The notes: generated from the sequence alone by a model not told the origin. DNA of 9,153 nt from Treponema sp. (GCA_031254385.1 JAIRUO010000031.1:1-9153), one strand, 5' to 3'. Positions 1-7,769 are shown, counted from the first letter of the stretch. A program made the numbers and translations.

Positions 1-2205
1 ATCGCGGGCATTGAAGGCGCGATTGGGAAAAAACTTGCTGAAGGAAAAGAAAGCGCATACTTTTCCCGCTCTTTGATAAAACTCGAAAGCAAGGTTCCCT
101 TCTATATAAAAAATATTGATGAGCTTTCCGTGGAAAGCCTAGACCGCACGGCAGGGGCTGAAATACTGTTACGCGAAGGAATACGCCAGCCCGCTAAACA
201 GCTTGATCCAAAGGTGGAAAGTTCCGCTAGAACCAATAACGAAAAATCCGGGAATTCATTGGCGAAAAAAAATGAAGAAGAAACTTCCAGCACGGTAGCC
301 CAATCCCGGCAGCCTCTGGCTACGGCAGACCCATCGCTTTTGGGAGAGGGTATCTACAAAACCATACTCTCGGTAAAGGAACTGGAAGGACTTTTGGCAA
401 AGGCAAAGAAACAAAAGCTTATGGCTCTGGACTTTGAGACCGATTCCCTTGATGCATGGAACGCCCGGCCCATCGGCGTTTCCATTGCGCTAAAACCAAA
501 AGAAGGGTTTTATGTTCCCCTGGCAGCACACCATGGCCTAAAAGCCGGGGACGAAAGTCCTGCGCCTCATCTTGAGCCGGAAAAAGTCAGAGCCCTACTT
601 GAACCTTTCTTTGCCGATCCCTCAATGACGATTGTGGCACATAACGCCAAGTTTGATTATAAGGTTTCACGGGGCTGGGGCATACCTAGATGGCAGTGCA
701 AAATCTGGGATACTATGGTGGCAGCATGGCTCATAGATCCCGATCGCAATAACTTTTCCCTAGATTCACTTTCGGTTTTTTATTTTAACTATACTCCTGT
801 GGCCTATAACGATATAGTTCCCAAAGGCAGCAGGTTTGATTCAGTACCACTGGAAATCGCTTCCAATTATTCGGCCGAAGATTCCGACCTTTGCCTCAGA
901 TTAAAAAGCCATCTGCTGGTAAAGTTATTATCAGAAGATATTCTAGCTAAAGCTTCAGACTTGAGGTCAAAAGGTTCTGAAACAGGAGCAGCTTCTCTTT
1001 TTACAAATATGGAAATGCCGTTGCTCCCCATACTAGCGGAAATGGAGGGCGTAGGCATAAAAATTGATCCCGAAATCTTAAGAAATTATGGCGTTGAACT
1101 GGGAAAAGAGTTGGATATTATACAGACTAAGACTTATAAAACCGTAGGCCATGAGTTTAACCTTTCTTCAACCCAGCAGCTTCAAAAAGTGCTTTTTGAA
1201 GAACGGAAACTTACGCCAGGCAAAAAGACCAAAACTGGCTATTCGACCGATATGGCGGTTCTGGAAGAGTTAGCCCGGGAGGACGAAGTTCCGGCCCTCA
1301 TACTCAGGCACAGAACCTTATCCAAGCTCAAGTCCACTTATGTTGATGCACTGGCGGATTTGGCTGACAGCGAAGGTCGGCTCCACACAAGCTTTATCCA
1401 GACCGGCACAGCCACTGGCCGTCTTTCCAGCAGGGAACCCAATTTGCAGAACATCCCCATCCGGGCCGAGGAAGGTCGCCGCATCCGGGAAGCCTTTATC
1501 GCAAAACCAGGCTGCGTTCTTGTTTCCGCAGATTACAGCCAGATAGAGCTGGTAGTCCTTGCACATCTTTCGGAAGATAAAAATCTAGTAGGTTCTTTTA
1601 TTGAAGGCAAGGATGTTCACAGTCGGACAGCGTCCCTCATATTTGGTATTGATGAAAAACATGTGTCCAATGAACAGCGCCGCATAGCAAAGACCATCAA
1701 CTTTGGGGTGATGTACGGCATGAGCGCATTCAGGCTGGCCAATGAGCTGCAAATTAGCCGCACAGATGCGACAGCGTTTATAGAAGCATACTTTAGGACC
1801 TACTCGGGTGTCCGATCCTTTATTGACAGCCTTATCAAAAAAACCGAACAGATTGGTTATGCGTCAACGATTCTGGGTCGCAGGCGTTATATCTCGGCTA
1901 TTAATTCACGTAATAAAACGGAAAAGGCCGGGGCCGAAAGAATCGCCGTGAATACCCCAATTCAGGGTTCAGCAGCAGACATAGTAAAGACTGCCATGAT
2001 CAAACTGGATGCGGCTCTTTTGGCGGCATCAAGCCCGGCCCGGCTCCTTTTACAGGTACATGATGAATTGATACTTGAATGTCCCAAAAATATGGCAAAG
2101 GAATGTGGCGAACTCGTTAAAAGAGAAATGGAAAACGCCGTAAAACTCAAAATTCCGCTTAGGGTCAGCGTTGAAACAGGAAAATCCTGGGGGGATTTTC
2201 ATTGA
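1..2205 (+). CDS. polA: DNA polymerase I, 5'-truncated by window edge
   Basis: Family A polymerase that fills gaps in repair and replaces Okazaki RNA primers. The frame is open from base 1 (734 residues visible), so the TTG at 73 is internal and the true start lies outside. Residues 1-55 look like the tail of the 5'-3' exonuclease domain, followed by a hydrophilic, low-complexity linker (about 60-115). The 3'-5' exonuclease is intact: DFET (D144, E146), HNAKFD (N215, D219) and YSAEDSD (Y290, D294). The polymerase domain has TATGRLSS and NLQNIPIR, motif A DYSQIEL (D511), the O-helix RRIAKTINFG with K564, F568 and Y572, and motif C VHDE (H687-E689). The residue after SQIEL is Val (V518) where E. 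coli has Arg712. The phenylalanine in the O-helix is the usual bacterial form. The gene stops at TGA 2203-2205 and converges on the cyclase gene. The identification is secure. Confidence 0.97.
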   Translation: MAGIEGAIGKKLAEGKESAYFSRSLIKLESKVPFYIKNIDELSVESLDRTAGAEILLREGIRQPAKQLDPKVESSARTNNEKSGNSLAKKNEEETSSTVAQSRQPLATADPSLLGEGIYKTILSVKELEGLLAKAKKQKLMALDFETDSLDAWNARPIGVSIALKPKEGFYVPLAAHHGLKAGDESPAPHLEPEKVRALLEPFFADPSMTIVAHNAKFDYKVSRGWGIPRWQCKIWDTMVAAWLIDPDRNNFSLDSLSVFYFNYTPVAYNDIVPKGSRFDSVPLEIASNYSAEDSDLCLRLKSHLLVKLLSEDILAKASDLRSKGSETGAASLFTNMEMPLLPILAEMEGVGIKIDPEILRNYGVELGKELDIIQTKTYKTVGHEFNLSSTQQLQKVLFEERKLTPGKKTKTGYSTDMAVLEELAREDEVPALILRHRTLSKLKSTYVDALADLADSEGRLHTSFIQTGTATGRLSSREPNLQNIPIRAEEGRRIREAFIAKPGCVLVSADYSQIELVVLAHLSEDKNLVGSFIEGKDVHSRTASLIFGIDEKHVSNEQRRIAKTINFGVMYGMSAFRLANELQISRTDATAFIEAYFRTYSGVRSFIDSLIKKTEQIGYASTILGRRRYISAINSRNKTEKAGAERIAVNTPIQGSAADIVKTAMIKLDAALLAASSPARLLLQVHDELILECPKNMAKECGELVKREMENAVKLKIPLRVSVETGKSWGDFH

Positions 2206-2224
2206 CGAACTAAGCGAGAGTCGC

Positions 2225-2240
2225 GCCGTGCTTGCACGGC
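2225..2240. repeat. CTTG-loop hairpin after polA
   Basis: This is a perfect 6-bp stem, GCCGTG / CACGGC, closing a CTTG loop, 19 nt after the polA stop codon. As RNA it would form G(CUUG)C, a known stable tetraloop type. No T-run follows, so it is not a classical intrinsic terminator. It could protect the polA mRNA 3' end. Confidence 0.7.
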
Positions 2241-2263
2241 ATGACCGAGCGTGTGAAATCAAA

Positions 2264-2346
2264 AAAGGGTTTAATACCCCGCGGCTTGCCGCGGAAAGCG
2301 CCGCAGGCGCGGGTGCAGGGCTTGCCCTGCGGTATTAATACCCTTT
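2264..2346. repeat. Cloverleaf-like compound hairpin element
   Basis: A long outer stem (2264-2278 with 2331-2346, 15 pairs and one bulged T at 2339) encloses three hairpins. These are CCGCGG-CTTG-CCGCGG at 2279-2294, GCGCC-GCA-GGCGC at 2298-2310, and GCAGGG-CTTG-CCCTGC at 2315-2330. The first and third hairpins abut the outer stem without a gap, giving a four-way junction. The element sits between the convergent polA and cyclase genes and reads almost the same on both strands, so it may stop or protect both mRNAs. It could also be a copy of a dispersed repeat. The pairing is read directly from the sequence; the role is inferred. Confidence 0.75.
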
Positions 2347-2354
2347 ATTAGTTT

Positions 2355-3620
2355 TTATTCAGCTTCTATAAAAATGTATCTATTCCGCCCTGCATTTTTT
2401 GCCATATACAGTGCCTTATCCGCATACTCGATGAATAGTTTTTCAGCATCCCCGCTTAAGGGTACAGCAGAATATATCCCTTGCGAAACTGTAATAATGG
2501 GATCAATTTCGGTGTATTCATGTTTTATGGCAAGACCATTCACCGTTGTCTTGATCCTTTCCGCAACTCTGCTCGCATCGGGTGCCTTCGTGTTGGGCAG
2601 CATGACAATAAACTCCTCTCCGCCGTAACGACAAATGACATCCAAATTAACACGCAAAACGGAAGCAATCGCTTGGGTAACTTCAATCAAAACCTTATCA
2701 CCCTGCTGGTGTCCGTAATTGTCGTTGTATTTCTTAAAAAAATCAATGTCAATCATTATTATGGACAGCGGTAATAGCTTCTTATAATGATCCTTTATGG
2801 TATGAGTAAGGTATTTATCCATGAATCTGCGGTTTTTGGCAGAAGTTAAAGCATCTGTGGTTGATGTATGTAGAGCTTTTTTCAGATTTACTACATATAA
2901 CAGAATATATAAAGCGGTCAAAGTTAGTGACGGTACCAAAAAAACAATAAACAACAGCAGCTTTAAGAGCTTGGCGTTTCTTTCATATTCGTCTATATGA
3001 ATATCAATGCCAAGCAATCCCACAAATGAGCCCTCTTCAGTATAAAAAGGGGCAAAGTAAGATATCTCGTATCCATATTCGTCATGTGCAATTGCATGGG
3101 TTGGCACTTTATCCCGAAATGCAGCCTCATTAGTATCACGTAAATAGCTGTATCTTCTTATATCATCGTAATAAGTTGCATCTTCATCTAAAATTTCTTC
3201 TAGAGTTTTACCGGGAACTACATCTATAAGCCAAACAGTATTAAGCGGCGTACCAGCTTGCGCTCCATAAAAATCTTCGCATTCTTCAGTGACATGGTAT
3301 TTGATCTGTTTTTCTTCCAGTTTAGTCAAAATATATACAAATCTGATATCATCAAAGCCATCTGCTTTGTCACTGAACATATCAGCAAGCCTGATGTTAG
3401 CCGGGTGCAGAAGGAGTTCTGCAAATTCCAAGTTTTCTAATTCTTTGACTTCCGCATCTGTTAATCTGAAATTTTTATCCGTTAATATCGCTATATCCCT
3501 CGCTTTTGAAACGAAAACCGAATAATTTATTTTCATCATCCAATCTGACACATAATTTATGATAATTATACTAAGACCTATATATAAAAACATAATAGCG
3601 GCGATAACATATTTTTTCAT
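2355..3620 (-). CDS. Membrane-bound diguanylate cyclase (GGDEF)
   Basis: Predicted to make the second messenger cyclic di-GMP from two GTP in response to an outside signal. The 421 residues show a transmembrane helix at about 5-24, an extracytoplasmic sensor region at about 30-215, a second helix at about 220-245, and a GGDEF domain at about 255-420. The sensor's end (EISYFAPFYTEEGSFVGLLG) resembles Cache-type domains. Key GGDEF residues are present: D291 in MIDIDFF, N299, and the active-site loop GGEEF (333-337). The inhibitory I-site RxxD, expected just before CRYGGEEF, reads VNLD, so product inhibition may be absent. No clear Shine-Dalgarno precedes ATG 3618-3620, but a TATAAT does (see 3631). 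The coding sequence looks more AT-rich than the neighbouring metabolic genes. The ligand cannot be told from sequence. Confidence 0.93.
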   Translation of the reverse strand: MKKYVIAAIMFLYIGLSIIIINYVSDWMMKINYSVFVSKARDIAILTDKNFRLTDAEVKELENLEFAELLLHPANIRLADMFSDKADGFDDIRFVYILTKLEEKQIKYHVTEECEDFYGAQAGTPLNTVWLIDVVPGKTLEEILDEDATYYDDIRRYSYLRDTNEAAFRDKVPTHAIAHDEYGYEISYFAPFYTEEGSFVGLLGIDIHIDEYERNAKLLKLLLFIVFLVPSLTLTALYILLYVVNLKKALHTSTTDALTSAKNRRFMDKYLTHTIKDHYKKLLPLSIIMIDIDFFKKYNDNYGHQQGDKVLIEVTQAIASVLRVNLDVICRYGGEEFIVMLPNTKAPDASRVAERIKTTVNGLAIKHEYTEIDPIITVSQGIYSAVPLSGDAEKLFIEYADKALYMAKNAGRNRYIFIEAE

Positions 3621-3630
3621 GCAAGGGTAT

Positions 3631-3636
3631 ATTATA
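3631..3636 (-). promoter_or_regulatory. Possible -10 box of the cyclase gene
   Basis: The minus strand reads TATAAT ending 10 nt before the cyclase ATG. A start site at the normal distance would leave a leader of only about 3-5 nt, which fits the missing Shine-Dalgarno. No good -35 hexamer is seen at 16-18 nt, so the call is tentative. Confidence 0.35.
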
Positions 3637-3740
3637 TTCCGTGTAAATAAATGAAAGGTGTTTTTTTACAATTATTAGTAATAAAGGGTGAGTAACAGTG
3701 TATAATGAGTATATTGTATTTTTTCAGTAACCGGACTGTC

Positions 3741-5195
3741 TTACTTCTTTACCGCTGCCACAGCCTGTTCAAGCGCCTTCTCCAGCATTTCAACCGGTGG
3801 CTCTTTGATGTAGCCGAGTTTGTTTAGATCTTCGACCAGGCGATGAGAGGCCTCAATATCCGCTTTGGTGCGGCTGTAGACTTCGTCCCAGCTTAGGTTA
3901 AGGCGGGCAACCCCTTCTTTAATCGCCTGCTGGGCTGTGTCGGCTGCTTCTATGGCAAAGACTTCGGTCTCTTCCATGTTGGCAATAATGTTGTCCGGCG
4001 TAATACCGCGTTTTTCGGAGAAGTCGGCAATGGAGTGGGCGCAGCGTATTGCCATGCCGTCTGTGATTTTTTTTGCGCGTACCAGGAGTGCGCCTTTTAG
4101 GATGCCAGGAAAGCATACAGAATTGTTCACCTGATTGGGGAAATCCCCTCGGCCTGTGGCAACGATGAACGCGCCTTCTTCTTTTGCCGCATAAGGCCAT
4201 ATCTCCGGCACCGGATTGGCGCAAGCAAAGACAATGGCCTTGTCAGCCATGGCCCGAATCCAGGATCGCTTAACCGTCTCGGGGCCGGGGGCGGCAAGGG
4301 CGATGAGTACGTCCGCACCCTTTATTGCCTCGTCCACGGTAGAGACGCAGCCTGGATTGGTTTTTTCGCATATTTCCCATCTGCGGTATTGGCGCTTATC
4401 ATTCTTAATGTCGTCCCTGCCAGTGTGAAGGCCGCCATTGATATCCAAGACTATCATTTTTGATGGGTCTCCGCCGTCAGAGAGGATGAGCCGGGCAACC
4501 GTGGAATTGGAAGCTCCGGCACCCAAAAGAACGATTTTGGCATCGCCGATTTTCTTCCCGGCAAGTTTCAGGGCGTTTATCAGGGCGGCCAAGGTAATGC
4601 AGGCTGTTCCCTGTGCATCATCATGCCAGACGGGTATGTCGCAGATTTCGCGAAGTTCGTCCAGAACCTTGAAACAGTTAGGCTGACTGATGTCCTCCAG
4701 ATTCACGGCGCCAAAAGAGTGCTGCACCATCTTTACAAATTCAATAATTTTATTGGGATCGTTAATACCGCCCGGGCCTTTGGAATCCACACACAAGGCC
4801 ACCGCGTCCACGCCTCCCAGGTACTTCATCAGCATGGCCTTTCCTTCCATTACGCCCAAACCGCCAGGAGGCGTACAGTCGCCGTCTCCCAGTACCCTGG
4901 TCGAATCTGAAACAACCGCCACCAGGTTCCCCCGGTTGGAGAGTGAAAAGGAAGCGTCATTATTTTCGCGAATAGTAGTAGAAATTTTGGAGACGCCTGG
5001 GGTGTACCACACATTGAACCAGTTAAAACCATAAACTCCGCTCTTGGGCACGGTCTGCATCTTTCCGCCGTAAAAGCGGTGGGCTTCCAGGGCAAGATTT
5101 TTAAGGAACAGCGTTTTTGCCTGGGCCTTCTGTTCTTCCGAAAAATCCGCAGGAAAAAGTTCGTTTAGGTTTTTAAGTGTTGGATCAATTTTCAT
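3741..5195 (-). CDS. Malic enzyme (oxaloacetate-decarboxylating malate dehydrogenase)
   Basis: Catalyses oxidative decarboxylation of malate to pyruvate and CO2 with NAD or NADP, in the cytoplasm. It has 484 residues, the range of short bacterial malic enzymes without a phosphotransacetylase tail. Visible motifs are YTPGV (Y64, general acid), MEGKA (K119, general base), NLEDI (E167, D168) and HDDAQGTA (D192, D193) for the divalent metal, GAGASN (225-230) in the Rossmann fold, and ANPVPEIWP near 326. The family more often has HDDQHGTA, and the LGDGDCTPPGG stretch before MEGKA is also atypical, so this is a divergent subgroup. Cofactor preference cannot be read safely. The ATG at 5193-5195 is preceded by GGAG (5202-5205) at 6 nt. 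It lies 45 nt after thrC in the same direction, so co-transcription is likely. Confidence 0.93.
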   Translation of the reverse strand: MKIDPTLKNLNELFPADFSEEQKAQAKTLFLKNLALEAHRFYGGKMQTVPKSGVYGFNWFNVWYTPGVSKISTTIRENNDASFSLSNRGNLVAVVSDSTRVLGDGDCTPPGGLGVMEGKAMLMKYLGGVDAVALCVDSKGPGGINDPNKIIEFVKMVQHSFGAVNLEDISQPNCFKVLDELREICDIPVWHDDAQGTACITLAALINALKLAGKKIGDAKIVLLGAGASNSTVARLILSDGGDPSKMIVLDINGGLHTGRDDIKNDKRQYRRWEICEKTNPGCVSTVDEAIKGADVLIALAAPGPETVKRSWIRAMADKAIVFACANPVPEIWPYAAKEEGAFIVATGRGDFPNQVNNSVCFPGILKGALLVRAKKITDGMAIRCAHSIADFSEKRGITPDNIIANMEETEVFAIEAADTAQQAIKEGVARLNLSWDEVYSRTKADIEASHRLVEDLNKLGYIKEPPVEMLEKALEQAVAAVKK

Positions 5196-5201
5196 TATGT
5201 A

Positions 5202-5205
5202 CTCC
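5202..5205 (-). promoter_or_regulatory. Ribosome binding site of the malic enzyme gene
   Basis: GGAG lies 6 nt before ATG 5193-5195 in the 45-nt gap after thrC. It supports the chosen start and independent translation within the operon. Confidence 0.7.
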
Positions 5206-5240
5206 AGAAATATATAATAACAAGAACCCTCTCTTTAAAA

Positions 5241-6617
5241 CTAATACAAATGCTCTTTTAATGCAACTAACTCAAGTCCTATGTTTTTTGTATTAATTGT
5301 CCGATCCATCACCCTTTGCAGAGACGGTGGAACAGGAACAGGCCCTGTAAGATTTTCCAGCACTTCTGCGAATTTTGCAGGATGGGCTGTGGAAAGAATT
5401 ATGGGCGTAATACTTTGGGCAATAACTCCGGCTTCTTTCAATTTATCCACCGCATTCCAGCCGACTGCGGTGTGGGGGTCCAGGTAATAGCCTTTTTCAA
5501 AAACCTCTGAAATTGTTACGCGACATTCTTCATCGGTAACAAAAACACCGGCAATCAGGCTTCGCATTTCTTCCCAGGAAAAATGGGCTGCCATACGCTC
5601 AAAATTGCTAGGTGCACCAACATCCATGGCATTGGAAATGGTAGACAGGGAAGGTCGGGCCCTGTAATTTCCATTCTCAAGATAATCTGGAACAGTCTTG
5701 TTGATGTTTGTGGCTGCGATAAAACGACCGATGGGCGCACCCATTTTATATGCGTAAAGCCCTGCGGTAAGGTTCCCAAAGTTTCCCGAAGGCACTGAGA
5801 ATACTTGTTTCTCGCCTTTTCGCGGATAGCCTTCGATTCCACCCTTCTTGCCCGAATCCGCTTTTCCCCGCACCTTGGGTGTAGCCTCTCCATCGGGATC
5901 GACAAGGCCGGCAAACGCCCTTCCTGCGGCAGAGGCATAATAACTAGCCTGCGGAATTAGCCTGGACACGTTAATTGAGTTGGCGGAGGCCAGACACAGC
6001 CGTTTTTTTAAATCTACGTCAGCAAAGGCTTCTTTAACAAGCCGCTGGCAGTCGTCAAAACTGCCGTCTACCGCAAAGGCCCTGATGTTTCCACCCAGGC
6101 CCGCAATCTGTTTTTCCTGCAATTCTGAGATACGGCCCCTGGGATAAAGGACCGTAACAATAATGCCTTCAGCTCCGAAAAAGCCGTCCGCAACGGCCCC
6201 GCCTGTATCGCCGGAGGTTGCGCATAATATATTCAAAGGCTGTGTTTCACCCCTGCGTAAATAAGAAAAAACCTGAGCCATAAACCGCGCTCCAAAGTCT
6301 TTGAACGCTGCGGAAGGGCCGTGAAAAAGTTCCAGCACAAATCTATTGCCTGCGCTTACCAGAGGCGCATTGAAGGTATAAGCCTTATGTATCATTTCTT
6401 CCAGAACAGTAGAAGGAATATCATCTATCACCCAGGGCTTTATGGTTTCATAAGCAATGTCGGTATATGACATTGTACCCAAAGAAGATTTAACCGCTGT
6501 GGAATATTCGGGGATTTCTGCGGGAACATAAAGGCCGCCGTCCGGGGCCAGTCCTGTCAGAGCGGCTTTGGCAAAACCCACGGGGTTATTTTTGCTTCTG
6601 GTGCTATAGTATTGCAT
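5241..6617 (-). CDS. thrC: Threonine synthase
   Basis: PLP enzyme that converts O-phosphohomoserine to threonine and phosphate, the last step of threonine synthesis in the cytoplasm. It has 458 residues. The N-terminus MQYYSTR and TGLAPDGGLYVP are typical of ThrC. The PLP lysine is K106 in GPSAAFKDFGARF. CATSGDTGGAV (132-142) and PSGNFGNLTAG (276-286) contact cofactor and phosphate, and STAHPAKF (409-416) is the usual C-terminal motif. A basic, glycine-rich stretch at about 240-270 (with KADSGKKGG and YPRKGEK) precedes the VFSVPSGNFGN strand and looks like a surface-loop insertion. The ATG lies 6 nt after the lgt stop codon with only a weak GAG upstream, so translation is probably coupled to lgt. 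The identification is secure. Confidence 0.96.
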   Translation of the reverse strand: MQYYSTRSKNNPVGFAKAALTGLAPDGGLYVPAEIPEYSTAVKSSLGTMSYTDIAYETIKPWVIDDIPSTVLEEMIHKAYTFNAPLVSAGNRFVLELFHGPSAAFKDFGARFMAQVFSYLRRGETQPLNILCATSGDTGGAVADGFFGAEGIIVTVLYPRGRISELQEKQIAGLGGNIRAFAVDGSFDDCQRLVKEAFADVDLKKRLCLASANSINVSRLIPQASYYASAAGRAFAGLVDPDGEATPKVRGKADSGKKGGIEGYPRKGEKQVFSVPSGNFGNLTAGLYAYKMGAPIGRFIAATNINKTVPDYLENGNYRARPSLSTISNAMDVGAPSNFERMAAHFSWEEMRSLIAGVFVTDEECRVTISEVFEKGYYLDPHTAVGWNAVDKLKEAGVIAQSITPIILSTAHPAKFAEVLENLTGPVPVPPSLQRVMDRTINTKNIGLELVALKEHLY

Positions 6618-6623
6618 AACAAC

Positions 6624-7661
6624 TCATTTTAGCTTGCTGTGAAGTTTTCTCCGCTGTTTGCGTTCAGTTGTTTTTTTATCCTCGCTGTGCTTTTCATCAA
6701 GGTCTGGGTATACCCGTACAGGTTCGCGATCGGGCAGACGGGACGCAATAAGAGCCCAGAGGATTCCCCCAAAGATCATAATTAAGCAGAGTATCTGACC
6801 AGTGGAAAATGAAGTTAGGGGATGGGCAAGGGCTGGAGGCAAATTGTTTCTGACAAATTCGATGCGGTAGCCCAACTCCGAATCAGGCTCCCTAAAGTAT
6901 TCAATAAAAAAGCGGATAAGGCCGTATCCTGAAACATAAAGGAAAACAAGAAAACCCTTAAATGGTTTGCGGTTACGGAAAAGCCAAATGATAGCCCAAA
7001 GAACGATTCCTTCAAAGAGCGCCTCGTAAAGCTGGGACGGATGGCGCGGAGGATAAAAAATATCGCCACGGACAAAGTCCAGGCCCATTTGTTCTGCTTC
7101 CCTTAAAATGACATTGTAATACCTGTCTGAAGGATAAATGCCGCCCTGCGGGAAAATCATTGCGAAAGGCCCCGTGCTGATGCGGCCGTAAAGTTCGCCA
7201 TTGATAAAATTACCAAGCCGCCCAAAAGTGTAGCCCAAAGGAATGCTGGCCACGAACATATCGTATAATTCACGAAGGTCGAATTTTTTTCTCCATGAAT
7301 AAAGGGCCACCCCTATAGCTGTGCCTATGACCCCTCCGTGATAGCTCATGCCCGCAAAACCTACTAACCTTCCGTTTCTGAAAGGCCAAAAAATAAGCCA
7401 GGGCGCCCTGATGGCCTCTTCAGTGTCATAAACAAGGAAGTAAAAAATCCTGGCGCCAAGCATCAGTCCCACAATGCCCCAGATGAAAAGCCCTGATAAC
7501 TGGTCTTCTGTCATCGGGAAATGTCTTTCGCGGACCTGCCGTTTGTAAAGGAGAAAGGCAATGCCAAAAGCCACTATGTACATTAACCCGTACCAACGCA
7601 AGGGAAGCCCTGGAATGATTTCAGGTTTTAGCCAAGAAGGAAAATTAACCGCAAGCAGCAT
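6624..7661 (-). CDS. lgt: Prolipoprotein diacylglyceryl transferase
   Basis: Inner-membrane enzyme that moves diacylglycerol from phosphatidylglycerol to the lipobox cysteine of prolipoproteins, the first step of lipoprotein maturation. It has 345 residues with about seven hydrophobic segments. The signature GRLGNFINGELYGR (147-160) is complete. Other conserved residues seen are Y24 in LRWYGLMY, H108 in SYHGG, PPRHPSQLYEA (204-214) and IRFFIEYFREPD (249-260). The C-terminus has a charged cytoplasmic tail (about 315-345, with EKHSEDKK and KQRRK) that is longer than in E. coli. No Shine-Dalgarno is visible before ATG 7659-7661, but MLLAVNFPSW is a plausible Lgt beginning. It is first of the lgt-thrC-malic enzyme run and lies downstream of repeat R1 and the small membrane protein gene. 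Confidence 0.97.
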   Translation of the reverse strand: MLLAVNFPSWLKPEIIPGLPLRWYGLMYIVAFGIAFLLYKRQVRERHFPMTEDQLSGLFIWGIVGLMLGARIFYFLVYDTEEAIRAPWLIFWPFRNGRLVGFAGMSYHGGVIGTAIGVALYSWRKKFDLRELYDMFVASIPLGYTFGRLGNFINGELYGRISTGPFAMIFPQGGIYPSDRYYNVILREAEQMGLDFVRGDIFYPPRHPSQLYEALFEGIVLWAIIWLFRNRKPFKGFLVFLYVSGYGLIRFFIEYFREPDSELGYRIEFVRNNLPPALAHPLTSFSTGQILCLIMIFGGILWALIASRLPDREPVRVYPDLDEKHSEDKKTTERKQRRKLHSKLK

Positions 7662-7709
7662 AAGGTATCATATATTTTGTTGTATTTTTTGTATATATCG
7701 TAAACTAGT
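7662..7709. other. AT-rich leader between lgt and repeat R1
   Basis: About 48 nt of very AT-rich DNA separate the lgt start codon from repeat R1. On the minus strand TATGAT ends 6 nt before the ATG, but no convincing -35 is seen. Either the lgt promoter is here or lgt is read from upstream through R1. Confidence 0.3.
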
Positions 7710-7769
7710 AAAGGGGGGACAGTTTCCATACATCAGCACCATGCAGTTGCCTTTGTCGTGTCCCCCCTT
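7710..7769 (+). repeat. Direct repeat R1 (GGGGGGACAG...TGTCCCCCC)
   Basis: This is the first copy of a 60-bp sequence found again at 8217 in the same orientation. Its ends form a perfect 11-bp stem, AAGGGGGGACA (7711-7721) with TGTCCCCCCTT (7759-7769), around a 37-nt loop. The two copies differ by six substitutions and one G-run indel. A weaker hairpin (GCCG CCTTA CGGC, 7778-7790) and CTATCCCCCTG (7799-7809) follow, as they do at R2. GGGGACAG/TGTCCCC ends recall REP-type repeats associated with RAYT transposases (from memory, unverified). Confidence 0.85.

Noticed and set aside
73..75. TTG at 73 as the start of polA
   Set aside because: The frame is open to base 1, and the upstream residues fit the end of the 5'-3' exonuclease domain, so the start lies outside the window.
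2241..2351. A 36-codon plus-strand frame through the cloverleaf
   Set aside because: No ribosome site precedes it, and it exists because GC-rich hairpins lack stop codons. The perfect pairing explains the sequence better.
3701..3706. Plus-strand TATAAT between the malic enzyme and cyclase genes
   Set aside because: There is no -35 at a proper distance and no plus-strand gene downstream; the region is simply AT-rich.
4127..5095. Several frames of 60-114 codons on both strands inside the malic enzyme gene
   Set aside because: They overlap a clearly conserved enzyme in other frames and show no motifs or ribosome sites.
7759..7769. R1 stem as an intrinsic terminator for the membrane protein gene
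   Set aside because: The loop is 37 nt and only TTT follows on the minus strand, so termination is unlikely to be efficient.
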